NCBI RefSeq assembly: GCF_014208105.1
Contig: NZ_JACHMQ010000001.1
Coordinates: forward strand, 5,828,001 to 5,892,000
Source: Actinomadura coerulea
GTDB lineage: Bacteria; Actinomycetota; Actinomycetes; Streptosporangiales; Streptosporangiaceae
DNA length: 64,000 nucleotides
Direction of reading: 5' to 3'
The notes below the pieces were generated by a model that did no database searches, was not told where the DNA came from, and worked only from the letters and a program-made list of their open reading frames with translations. Shown piece after piece: positions 51,707-59,570 of the stretch (the stretch's first letter is position 1; every line of letters starts with the position of its first letter). The position numbers and the translations under genes were made by a program.

Positions 51707-51734
51707 GCGACCCGGAAAGAAATTCCGGGGTCGC
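51707..51734 (+). promoter_or_regulatory. Hairpin just before the XRE regulator
   Basis: GCGACCCGGAA (51707-51717) pairs with TTCCGGGGTCGC (51723-51734), with one extra G. It ends 5 bases before the AGGGGG ribosome site of the gene at 51751, so it may be an operator or act in the mRNA leader. It lies in the 114-base divergent promoter region of the radical SAM operon. Confidence 0.4.
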
Positions 51735-51750
51735 CTGACAGGGGGCTGTA

Positions 51751-52977
51751 ATGTCCGATCACTTGCAGCACCTATCACCAGGGCAGCGCGTGGCCTGGCA
51801 CCGCGTCCGGCGAGGCATGTCTCAAGAGGTCTTGGCCGGCCTTGTCGGACGGACCGAGGACTGGCTCAGCAAGATCGAGAATGATCGTGCGGCTTTGGAC
51901 AGACTCTCGATCATCAGGGCACTCGCCGATGCCCTGCGCATCTCCGTCTTCGACATCATCGACCCGCACCCTGCCGAGTCGACGCGCCGTGAGCCGTCCC
52001 ACCTGGACGTCAGCGCGGTCCGTTCTGCGCTCACCGACTACCGGCAACTGTCCCCACTGCTGGCAGCGATCGAAGCAGAGCCCGAAGCGCCCCGGCTGGA
52101 GGTACTTCGCCGCGATGTGGCAGAAGTGATGGCCGCCTATCAGCATTCATGTTACGGACAGTTGCTCGCCCGCCTGCCCGCGCTGCTCACCCAGACCCAG
52201 ATCGCTGCCAGGGAAGCCCGCGAGGAACAGCGGCCGAACGCCGATCGGCTTGCCGCCCTTGCCAACCAGTCGGCCGCGATGCTGCTCACCAAGCTCGGTG
52301 AGGCCGACCTCGCCTGGATCGCCGCTCAGCGCGGACTGACAGCGGCCGAACGCACCGCAGACCCCACGATCATTGGGTCGCTGTTCCGCTCGGTGATCCA
52401 CGCACTGCACTCCCAAGGCCGCCTCGACGAGGCAGCGACAATGGCTCAACACGCGTCGCGATACCTACAACACCAGCATGCTGATCTCTCACCTACGCTG
52501 CTGTCGATCCACGGAACCCTGCTACTCCCCGGAGCCGTCGCCGCCGCCCGCGCCCACAACCGCGCCGATGCCATGGACTACCTGAGACGAGCCGAGCAGA
52601 TGGCCGACGCGCTCGGCGCGGACGCCAACCACCTGTGGACGGCATTTGGCCCCACAAACGTGCGCATCCACCGCGTCACTGCAGCCATGGCGCTGGGTGA
52701 TGTCCCCACCGCGCTCGACCTCATTCCAGGCATCACCACCGCCCACCTACCTGTCGAACGTTCGGTCCGCCACAGCCTTGAAGTCGTCAACGCCTACCGG
52801 GCCCGCAACAAGGTCGATGAGGCCATCAGCGAACTGCTCACCGCTGAGCGCCGGGCTGCCGAACAGGTGCACGCCCACGTCATGAGCCGCCAACTCGTCC
52901 ACCAGCTCCGCGGCACTGCTACCGGCAAGAGAAGCCGCCTCCTGGCTGATCTCGCTCGCCGAATGAGCATCATCTAA
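51751..52977 (+). CDS. XRE regulator with TPR-like C-terminal region
   Basis: This is a 408-residue protein. An N-terminal helix-turn-helix lies at residues 10-65 (RVAWHRVRRGMSQEVLAGLV, then GRTEDWLSKIENDRAALD). The remaining 330 residues are helical repeats (QSAAMLLTKLGEADLAWIAA, AATMAQHASRYLQHQHADLS, DAMDYLRRAEQMADALGADA), like regulators that sense peptides or second messengers. It is divergent from the radical SAM operon and is the best candidate for its regulator. AGGGGG lies before the ATG. NUDIX follows 24 bases later. Confidence 0.85.
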   Translation: MSDHLQHLSPGQRVAWHRVRRGMSQEVLAGLVGRTEDWLSKIENDRAALDRLSIIRALADALRISVFDIIDPHPAESTRREPSHLDVSAVRSALTDYRQLSPLLAAIEAEPEAPRLEVLRRDVAEVMAAYQHSCYGQLLARLPALLTQTQIAAREAREEQRPNADRLAALANQSAAMLLTKLGEADLAWIAAQRGLTAAERTADPTIIGSLFRSVIHALHSQGRLDEAATMAQHASRYLQHQHADLSPTLLSIHGTLLLPGAVAAARAHNRADAMDYLRRAEQMADALGADANHLWTAFGPTNVRIHRVTAAMALGDVPTALDLIPGITTAHLPVERSVRHSLEVVNAYRARNKVDEAISELLTAERRAAEQVHAHVMSRQLVHQLRGTATGKRSRLLADLARRMSII

Positions 52978-53001
52978 CCCGATCTCCTACGCTCAACACC
53001 C

Positions 53002-53469
53002 GTGACCGATGACCCGGCAGCAACCTTCGCCCACGCCCGAGCAGCGGCAGGTGTCCTGTTCTTCAACGAGCAAGACCACATCATGCTGGTCGACCCGTCC
53101 TACAAGGACTACCGCGACATCCCTGGCGGCTACGTCGAGCGCGACGAGACCCCCTACCAAGCCGCGAAGCGCGAAGTCGCTGAAGAACTAGGCATCCGCC
53201 CAGAGATCGGACGCCTCCTGGTCGCCGACTGGGCCCCCAACGCGGCCGAGGGCGACAAGGTCCTCTTCCTCTTCGACGGCGGCACCCTCAACCCCGACCA
53301 ACTCAATGCCATCCGCCTCGAACCCAGCGAACTGGTCGGCTACCACTTCCACGACATCGCCCAGATCCACGACCTGACCATCCCGCGTCTCGCTCGCCGT
53401 CTTCTCCACGCCCACGCCGCCCACCGCGACAGCAGCACCCGCTACCTCGAACACGGCGAACGCATCTGA
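53002..53469 (+). CDS. NUDIX hydrolase
   Basis: This is a 155-residue NUDIX protein. The box GGYVERDETPYQAAKREVAE then ELGI is complete (GX5EX7REUXEEXGU). The substrate is unknown; small stand-alone NUDIX proteins of this kind often clear oxidised or modified nucleotides. The GTG start has TACGCT about 8 bases upstream, so a leaderless start is possible, or it is made with the XRE gene ahead of it (24-base gap). Confidence 0.88.
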   Translation: MTDDPAATFAHARAAAGVLFFNEQDHIMLVDPSYKDYRDIPGGYVERDETPYQAAKREVAEELGIRPEIGRLLVADWAPNAAEGDKVLFLFDGGTLNPDQLNAIRLEPSELVGYHFHDIAQIHDLTIPRLARRLLHAHAAHRDSSTRYLEHGERI

Positions 53470-53663
53470 GCAGGAGAAGACCGACCCGATAGTGACCTGC
53501 GCGGCCGAGTCCAAGATGAGGTCGGTTCGAGCCCGAAAGCAAGACTGGTCCACGCGGCTGCCGCGCTGTTATTTCGGCGACGGCGGCGGCGTGTTCGGTC
53601 ACGACGGTCCCACGGGCAGGACGGCACAGTCGATTCACCGAAGGCGCACCCTCACCAGGTCAT

Positions 53664-54251
53664 TCATTGCATTCGATCACTGACCGCGCTGGAAGCATCT
53701 GTGTCGTCTTCTCGGGGCCAGCGGCCTTCTATGTGCAGTTGGAGGAGCGCGGCGTGGGAGAGCGGGCTGGCGGGATCGGAGACGTCGCCGTTGGTGGTGT
53801 AGTCCAGGAGGACGACATCCTCCTTGTCCCGAAGCTGCTCGACCAGATCAGCGACGCGGTGTTCGAGGACCCATCGGTAGGCCGGCAGGTAGATCCGGCG
53901 CCGGGCCGTCTCGTAGGGCAGGAGCCGGTCACCGTACAGGCCAGTGCGGTGACCTTTGACGGGACCGTATCGACGCACCGTCCGCTTCAGCCCCTTCATC
54001 TTGGTGATCCTGAGCTTCGCAGGGTCGACATCGGAGTCCTTGAAGACCTTGAGGGCCTGCCAGATCCCTTCCACAGATTCGCTGGTCACGCCGTCGCAGT
54101 AGGGGACCGGGATGCCACCGTGCGGATAGAACGGACTCAGCCGCACCCACGGCTCCGACGCCTTGGAGGTCACATCGATGACCTCAGCACCGGGGAACGC
54201 GGCGGTCAGCGACGCCAACCCGCGGCGACGGCTGGCAACACGGATCGACAA
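53664..54251 (-). CDS. Conserved hypothetical protein (DUF6939-like)
   Basis: This is a 195-residue protein: SIRVASRRRGLASLTAAFPG, VIDVTSKASEPWVRLSPFYP, PYCDGVTSESVEGIWQALKV, TRRYGPVKGHRTGLYG-type middle, and EDVVLLDYTTNGDVSDPASP. I recall this pattern from actinobacterial proteins of unknown function; the DUF number is from memory. SPFYPHGGIPVP and VVLLDYTTNGD look like conserved active-site-like motifs. TTG start with AGGGGG upstream. Confidence 0.6.
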   Translation of the reverse strand: MSIRVASRRRGLASLTAAFPGAEVIDVTSKASEPWVRLSPFYPHGGIPVPYCDGVTSESVEGIWQALKVFKDSDVDPAKLRITKMKGLKRTVRRYGPVKGHRTGLYGDRLLPYETARRRIYLPAYRWVLEHRVADLVEQLRDKEDVVLLDYTTNGDVSDPASPLSHAALLQLHIEGRWPREDDTDASSAVSDRMQ

Positions 54252-54424
54252 CTGAAGCCCCCTGCCTCGGTGACATGAGCCGCCAGCATCCCCGATGCCA
54301 CTGACAGACTGGACGCCGCAGACAAGCCCACATGCGTGCTCCTGTGACCGTTGTCAGTGGGAATGCAGCGACGATCACACGGTCCTACTCGTCCAGGTCG
54401 CACCCGCGCCGCCTTCCTGTCGGA

Positions 54425-54886
54425 TCAAGAGGCGGTCAAGTCCCGGATTGCTCGAGCGGTCTCGGCAGTGACGTCGGAGTCGGTCAGGTCGGCGGGGCGG
54501 AGCCATCGGTAGGCGGTGTGTTCGGTGCTCAGGACGACGGGCTGACCTTGGTGAGGCACGCCGAACGTATATTGGCGGGCTCTGCGGCCGGAACCGGAGA
54601 TGTAGTCGAAGTAGGTGACAAAGCCGGGATCGATGATGAGCGGTCCGCTCCAGCCGATTTCTTCGGCGAGTTCGCGTTCCAGTGCGGTGAGCAGGTTCTC
54701 GCCGGGCTCGACGCCGCCTGAGGGGAGTTCTTCGATGCCAGCCATGAACGTGTCCTCGGCAGAGCGGCGCAGGATGAGAACTCGGCCATCGGCATGGACG
54801 ATGGCGCCGACCACGAGTTTGGTGATGCCGTCGCGGTCGGCGCCGGCATGCAATTTCCGGATGTCGAGCCCCGACGCGGTGGTCAC
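54425..54886 (-). CDS. NUDIX hydrolase
   Basis: This is a 153-residue NUDIX protein with box SGGVEPGENLLTALERELAE followed by EIGW, and the strand VVGAIVHADGRVLILRRSAE. All metal-binding Glu residues are present. The GTG start has TAACCT (54893-54898) six bases upstream and no ribosome site, the leaderless pattern. Substrate unknown. It is the second stand-alone NUDIX gene within 2 kb. Confidence 0.88.
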   Translation of the reverse strand: MTTASGLDIRKLHAGADRDGITKLVVGAIVHADGRVLILRRSAEDTFMAGIEELPSGGVEPGENLLTALERELAEEIGWSGPLIIDPGFVTYFDYISGSGRRARQYTFGVPHQGQPVVLSTEHTAYRWLRPADLTDSDVTAETARAIRDLTAS

Positions 54887-54946
54887 GCTGGGAGGTTAGC
54901 CCACCCGGGAAGCGAGGCGACGGTGTTCACGACGGCGGCGCGGTGG

Positions 54947-56122
54947 TCATGACCGTGCCGCGGGCAGGGCGGCGCGGTCGAAGCGGGCGATGAGGCCCGT
55001 TTTCCGGTGGTGCTTTCCGCGCAGGTGCGTGAGCCGCGCGGTGAACTCCTGGCGGAGGCCGGCACGGTCGGCGATGACCTGCAGGTCCTTGAGGAGTTCG
55101 ACGGCCACGTCGTAGTCGGACGGTTTGCGGGCGTCGATCAGTTCGTCGATGCGTGCCCAGGTAATCTCCGGGTCGCGGGCGATGGCGTCGAGTCTCTTCT
55201 CGCGGGCCGCCGCGCGCTGTTGCTCGCGGCGGACCTCCTGTTCCGCGCGTGCCGCCTCGGCTTTGCGTTCACGCTCGTGGCGGAGTGCGGCGGCGGTGTC
55301 CAGCAGCTCGGCCACCGTGCGGCGGGGACGGTCCGCGCTTGCGGCGTCGGGTTCGCCGCGGAAACGGCGGAGTAGCTCCATCTGGACCTGGGGCCCCTGG
55401 CCCTGCGCGACTCGGAGGAGGAGAACCTTCCCCTCCTTCATGGGCAGTTCTTCGATCCACTTGGCGAGTCTGCCGGGGTCGTCCTTGGTCTCGGCCAGGG
55501 GCGGACTCGTCTGGGCGGCGACCCGGAGCAGGTCGGAGTCGAGGCGCAGGAAGTCGGCGAGAGCGCGCTGGGGGGCGGTGAGGGAACGCAGCCCTGCGGG
55601 TACCGGCGGCTCGAGTTCGTCGTCCTCGTCCTGATCGAAGGCGTCCTCGTCGCGTTCCCAGGTTCCGTAGGCCGCGAGCCAGGCGAGGTAGAGCGGACGC
55701 AGATCCCCGGCGGCGAGTTCGGTGCGGACTCCGATGATCGCCGAGAGGGAGTCGTCGGCGCCCTCGATCCAGTCTCCGCCTTCGTCCTGGCTGGTCAGGT
55801 CGAGGATGAGGTGCTTTCCGGAAACTTCGGCGGTGACGTAGGGGTCGATGAAGTACCGCTCGGCGGCCTTGATGGGGAGCAGGCTGCAGGGAAGGCGAAG
55901 CATCACCTGGTGGGTTCCCCAGTTGGTGACGTACAGATGGGCGTCGTAGTAGCGCCGCATCATCGTCCGCGGATTACCCCGGAAATCTCCCCAGTGGTAT
56001 TCGTTGGTGAAACTGGTGGCGGTGATCCGTGCCCGAGTGGACAGGGCGCGGACTTCGGCCTGCTGCCGCTCGTCCAGGGGCTGGTCGACGGCCAGGAACT
56101 CGTAGTACTGGTATTCGCTCAT
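54947..56122 (-). CDS. Conserved hypothetical protein with C-terminal RKT..ARxDRA motif
   Basis: This is a 391-residue protein. The first 150 residues are a mixed alpha/beta domain (SEYQYYEFLAVDQPLDERQQ, SFTNEYHWGDFRGNPRTMMR). A central acidic loop (DEDAFDQDEDDELEPP) leads to a charged coiled-coil region (RHERERKAEAARAEQEVRRE). The C-terminal end HHRKTGLIARFDRAAL repeats, with small changes, at the end of the neighbour at 56593. The family is common in actinomycetes but has no known role. Confidence 0.65.
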   Translation of the reverse strand: MSEYQYYEFLAVDQPLDERQQAEVRALSTRARITATSFTNEYHWGDFRGNPRTMMRRYYDAHLYVTNWGTHQVMLRLPCSLLPIKAAERYFIDPYVTAEVSGKHLILDLTSQDEGGDWIEGADDSLSAIIGVRTELAAGDLRPLYLAWLAAYGTWERDEDAFDQDEDDELEPPVPAGLRSLTAPQRALADFLRLDSDLLRVAAQTSPPLAETKDDPGRLAKWIEELPMKEGKVLLLRVAQGQGPQVQMELLRRFRGEPDAASADRPRRTVAELLDTAAALRHERERKAEAARAEQEVRREQQRAAAREKRLDAIARDPEITWARIDELIDARKPSDYDVAVELLKDLQVIADRAGLRQEFTARLTHLRGKHHRKTGLIARFDRAALPAARS

Positions 56123-56164
56123 CTTCGCTCGTCGTCAGCGGGCCCAGTGCCGGTAGGCGTCGAT

Positions 56165-56446
56165 TCATTCGGCGCCCGCCGGGCGTGGCGTTGGAAGCGG
56201 CAGATCGAGAATCCCGATAGCCTGCCGGTGCTTGCCGCGGGTGCAGATCCCAACGATCTCCCCATCAGGCGAAAGATCAATCTTCGTGACGGTCACCTCG
56301 ACGCCCAGGACAGTGGTCTGGAAGGGCACGATCAAATGCTCTTCCAGCAGGCAATGGAACGCGGCGTGTTGCTCGTGCTCGTCGTAAGCGTCGACGATGG
56401 CCTGCTCAACCAGGGCGTCCAGTTCGGCATCGCTCAGGCTTGTCAC
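56165..56446 (-). CDS. Small hypothetical protein
   Basis: This is a 93-residue acidic protein: SLSDAELDALVEQAIVDAYD, EEHLIVPFQTTVLGVEVTVT, RQAIGILDLPLPTPRPAGAE. It begins 42 bases before the larger hypothetical gene on the same strand, and I recall such pairs together in actinomycetes. GTG at 56446 is preferred; a TTG at 56506 is possible. No catalytic motif is seen. Confidence 0.6.
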   Translation of the reverse strand: MTSLSDAELDALVEQAIVDAYDEHEQHAAFHCLLEEHLIVPFQTTVLGVEVTVTKIDLSPDGEIVGICTRGKHRQAIGILDLPLPTPRPAGAE

Positions 56447-56592
56447 CCTGGTCAGCGTAGTGAGGCCGGACTGAGGATGTGAGGTTTCGCCCGACCCGAC
56501 GATCAATGGGTGGCGCCGGTCCTCGGCTCGGATGCCTGGCTGCGCGGGATGTCGGCGCTCGGCGGGTTCCGCCGTTCGGCTTGAATGGCTCT

Positions 56593-57840
56593 GTGACGGA
56601 CACGCAGGTCAACGAGGTGCGGCGGTTGATCGACGGATTGCGGTGGGACCGCCGCCGGGACCCTTACCGGGGACGCCGCGAGTACGCGGCTCGGGCCGAC
56701 GAGGTGGCGGCGGAGATCGACCACCTGATCAGAGGCGAGGCGGCGGCTCAGGCGGTTCCCTTGGCGCGCCGGGCGGTGGAGCGAGTCACCTCGGCGTTGC
56801 TGTATCTGGACGACTCGTCGGGGATCGTGGGCGACCGATTGCGCGAGCTGATGCTCCTGTACGCCCGGGCGTGCACGGCGGCGCCGCCGGATGCCAAGCG
56901 GCTGGCTGCTTGGCTGGTGAGGACACGACTGGACGGGCCAGGCTGGCCGGACATCCGGCTGGCGGAGTTCAAGGCCGCGCTGGGGGAACGAGGCCTGAGC
57001 GAACTCGCCCGCCTCTTGAAGGAGCGTCGTGCCACCGATGATCCGGACTCATGGGCGGTGACTGTGGGCGTGCGGGACCTGCGGGAGCAACTGGCGGCGG
57101 TCTCGGGCGACGTGGACGCGCATGTCGCCGTGCTGGCCGAGGACCTGCGCGGCACCTACCGCTACACCGAGATCGTGAACGCATTCCGGGCGGCCGGACG
57201 GGACGGTGACGCGGAACGGTGGGCCCGCGAGGGGCTGACGCGTGACAGCGGAGGCCACCAGGCCGACGAGCTGCGGAACCGTCTGGTGGATCTCCTGTTG
57301 GACCACGGTCGCGGTGACGAGGCCATCGCATTGCGCCGGACCGCACTGGAGCACCGGACGCTGCACATCGACTACGTAGCGCTCCGCAAGACCGCCGAAC
57401 GCGCCGGCCAGTGGCCCGACCTGCGCAACTCGGCGTTGAGCGTGATCCGCGGCCGGGCACAGGTCGACCACCGCTACGTCACGGAACTACTCAACGTCTT
57501 GATCGATGAGAACCTTCTGGACGAGGCATGGCACCTCGCGGTCGCGCATCCGAACGACCTGCACGAGTCGCAGTGGTTCCGGCTGATCGAGCTCTGGGAG
57601 ATCGGGCACCCCGCCGACGTGATCGCGCCCTACCAGGACCTGATCGAGCTGCGGTTGGCGATGACCGGCGACAAGTACCGCTACAACAAGGCGGTCAAAA
57701 CGATCACCCGACTCGGTGAGGCGTACCGGCGATCAGGTGACGAAGACGGTTTCGCCGGCTACCTGGCCGACCTCCGGAACCGCCACAAGCGCAAGACGTC
57801 GTTCGTAGCCAGGCTGGACCGGGCAGGGCTGCGTCCGTGA
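56593..57840 (+). CDS. Helical-repeat hypothetical protein (SWIM-zinc-finger-family C-terminal type)
   Basis: This is a 415-residue helical protein. It contains repeats such as YTEIVNAFRAAGRDGDAERW, DEAIALRRTALEHRTLHIDY and LLNVLIDENLLDEAWHLAVA, and ends RHKRKTSFVARLDRAGL. The C-terminal motif is that of SWIM-zinc-finger family proteins, but no Cys/His SWIM motif is present, so only the repeat part is retained. The GTG at 56593 is chosen since upstream residues are not family-like. It is divergent from the 56122-56446 pair. Confidence 0.65.
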   Translation: MTDTQVNEVRRLIDGLRWDRRRDPYRGRREYAARADEVAAEIDHLIRGEAAAQAVPLARRAVERVTSALLYLDDSSGIVGDRLRELMLLYARACTAAPPDAKRLAAWLVRTRLDGPGWPDIRLAEFKAALGERGLSELARLLKERRATDDPDSWAVTVGVRDLREQLAAVSGDVDAHVAVLAEDLRGTYRYTEIVNAFRAAGRDGDAERWAREGLTRDSGGHQADELRNRLVDLLLDHGRGDEAIALRRTALEHRTLHIDYVALRKTAERAGQWPDLRNSALSVIRGRAQVDHRYVTELLNVLIDENLLDEAWHLAVAHPNDLHESQWFRLIELWEIGHPADVIAPYQDLIELRLAMTGDKYRYNKAVKTITRLGEAYRRSGDEDGFAGYLADLRNRHKRKTSFVARLDRAGLRP

Positions 57841-58016
57841 CCAGCACTCTTGAGCAGGAACGGACGACCATGCCAGTTGGACATGTTAGCTAGCGTGGTC
57901 GTGAGCAAGAGCGGAGTCCGAGGCAGGTCGGGATGCAAGTGGTCCCCCGCCCCGGCTTCACATCGTTGGACTGGAGCGGGAAGGGTTGGCTGACCCTCCC
58001 CGCCGATTCTTCTCGA

Positions 58017-59360
58017 CTATCGCGCGGTTGACCTGCTGCGGGTTCTGGCTAGGGCTTCGAGGGCGGTTTCGTCGGCGTCGGGGAGGGTGTGTAGGTAGCG
58101 CTCTGTGGTGGCGATGGAGGCGTGGCCGAGGCGTTCTTTGACTATCTGTAGGTCGGCGCCGCCGTTGAGGAGCCAGGAGGCGTGGGCGTGGCGTAGGTCG
58201 CGCATGGTCGGCCTGAAGTCGAGGCCGGCGACGGCGATGGCTGGGTTCCAGATGTTGCGGCGGAACCAGTCGTTGGGGATGTGGCCGTCCGTCATGCGCG
58301 TGCGTAGGGGGCGCGGGTTGTCTTTGCCGTTGGCGCGGCGGGCGGCTCGGTAGAGGGAGAAGGCGCCTCGGCAGTAGTCGCAGCGGCAGCGGCCGGCGGT
58401 GTAGCCGCTGAGGGTGCCGTGGTTGTAGGTGCGGCCCTTCTCGTTGGGTTCGGTTCGGCCGAGGGTCTCCGGGTCTGGGATCTCGGTGATGCGGGCGCGG
58501 GGCTTGTCTTGAGGCGGCATGTGGAAGAAGAGGTCGTCTCGGGTGAGGCGTGCCGCCCTGATGTGCTCTTCGAGCTTCTCGGTCATCTGGGCGCTGAGCT
58601 TGAAGCGGCGGTACTCCTTGTCCTTCGGGTAGTCCTTGACGAGGGAGTGGCCGCCTTTCGGGTGGAACTTCGGGTTGAGCTCCACGACCGTGCGGCTGAC
58701 CGTGAGGATGCGCGTCTTGAGGTTGAGGTCCTTGGGACGCAGTTCGCTGAGTTCGCCCCAGCGGAGGCCGCTCTCGATCTCGGTTTCGGCGAGGAGGCGG
58801 AAGGTGCCTTCGGGGAGGGCGTTGTAGACGTCGTCGAACTGCTCGGGGGTGACGATCTGGAGCGGCTTGCGCGCGATGGGAGGAGACTTCACCCCACGGC
58901 AGGGGTGCAGGTAGGTGACCTGGTCGTCCAGTGCCGTGGTGAAGATGGCACTGAGGATGATCTTGTTGCACTGGATGGTCACGGGCTTCATGCCCTGGTT
59001 CTTGAGCTTGGCGATCCAGGCTCGGACGTGCTCGGGGAGGATGTCGACCATCCGCATGCCGCCGAACTCCGGCATGAGGTGCTTGTGGATGGCGTAGGTG
59101 TAGCCCTCCCGGGTGCTGGCCTCCATCTCGTGGTTCGGGAGCCAGGTGTTCTCGACGTAGTCTCTGAATCGCTGCCTTCCGCGGGCAGGTTCTCCGGTTC
59201 TACCTTCCGAGACCTTCACTTCGGCGCGCTGCCATGCTTTGTCCGCTTCTTTCTTGCTCGCAAAGGTTCCAGCAGACCTTCGCTGGCCGCGAATGTCGTC
59301 GTAGTAGGCCGTGTAACGTGGCTTGCCGTCCTTACCCACTCTCTTGCGTGTCTGCCCCAT
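58017..59360 (-). CDS. int: Tyrosine site-specific integrase
   Basis: This is a 447-residue phage-type integrase. An N-terminal AP2-like arm-binding region is followed by a SAM-like core-binding domain (about 65-170). Catalytic residues are visible: Arg in ESGLRWGELSEL, His-x-x-Arg region LRHAHASWLL, LGHASIATTERYLHTL with the Tyr nucleophile. About 45 extra residues with CRCDYCRGAF lie between the catalytic Lys region and the HxxR motif. It is 168 bases inside the right att copy and reads away from it. It would integrate the element at tRNA-Pro. Confidence 0.93.
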   Translation of the reverse strand: MGQTRKRVGKDGKPRYTAYYDDIRGQRRSAGTFASKKEADKAWQRAEVKVSEGRTGEPARGRQRFRDYVENTWLPNHEMEASTREGYTYAIHKHLMPEFGGMRMVDILPEHVRAWIAKLKNQGMKPVTIQCNKIILSAIFTTALDDQVTYLHPCRGVKSPPIARKPLQIVTPEQFDDVYNALPEGTFRLLAETEIESGLRWGELSELRPKDLNLKTRILTVSRTVVELNPKFHPKGGHSLVKDYPKDKEYRRFKLSAQMTEKLEEHIRAARLTRDDLFFHMPPQDKPRARITEIPDPETLGRTEPNEKGRTYNHGTLSGYTAGRCRCDYCRGAFSLYRAARRANGKDNPRPLRTRMTDGHIPNDWFRRNIWNPAIAVAGLDFRPTMRDLRHAHASWLLNGGADLQIVKERLGHASIATTERYLHTLPDADETALEALARTRSRSTAR

Positions 59361-59383
59361 GGGCTTCCCGCCTCCCAGGCTTG

Positions 59384-59440
59384 ATCATCTGACCCTCGTT
59401 TGACCCCGGACTGCGAGTGATGGCGTGACCCTGGAGATCA
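59384..59440. repeat. Right-end arm-type sites of the element
   Basis: TCTGACCCTCG and TTTGACCCCGG lie in 59389-59409, and GGCGTGACCCTGGA at 59422-59435 is the exact inverted copy of a site at the left end. They sit between the integrase start and attR, where arm sites are expected. Confidence 0.5.
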
Positions 59441-59490
59441 CGCGCTGGCAGCCGAACAGGCCATCTACCTGGGATTTTATCGAGATCCAG

Positions 59491-59515
59491 CGTTTTCTGC
59501 GAGCCGCAGAAAACG
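59491..59515. repeat. Perfect hairpin beside attR
   Basis: CGTTTTCTGCG (59491-59501) and CGCAGAAAACG (59505-59515) are perfect 11-base arms with a 3-base loop. It lies 12 bases before the attR match and could be a terminator or a recombinase-linked site. Confidence 0.5.
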
Positions 59516-59527
59516 TACAATATGCCC

Positions 59528-59570
59528 TTCGGGATTAAGAGGTCGCAGGTTCAGATCTAGCTAGCCCGGA
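59528..59570 (+). other. Candidate attR: diverged 3' half of tRNA-Pro
   Basis: TTCGGGA, AAGAGGTCG, GGTTCA and ATC of the tRNA 3' half (30472-30513) recur in order, including the CGG anticodon loop, with substitutions between them and a damaged acceptor end. About 30 of 42 positions match by eye. The integrase lies next to it. A younger element would have an exact copy, so this fits an aged attR. Confidence 0.5.

Larger units (their letters stand above)
30440..59570. mobile_element. Integrated mobilizable element at tRNA-Pro, about 29 kb
   Basis: The unit runs from tRNA-Pro to a diverged copy of its 3' half at 59528-59570, with a tyrosine integrase directly inside the right end. Inside are an excisionase-like gene, a relaxase and MobC, a candidate oriT, an IS, a group II intron, and cargo of regulators, NUDIX, kinase and peptide-modification genes. 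Base composition falls visibly in 31-39 kb. I see no TraB/FtsK-type or type IV transfer genes inside, so it is better called an integrative mobilizable element than a self-transmissible one. Because the att copies differ, the integration may be old. Confidence 0.7.
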
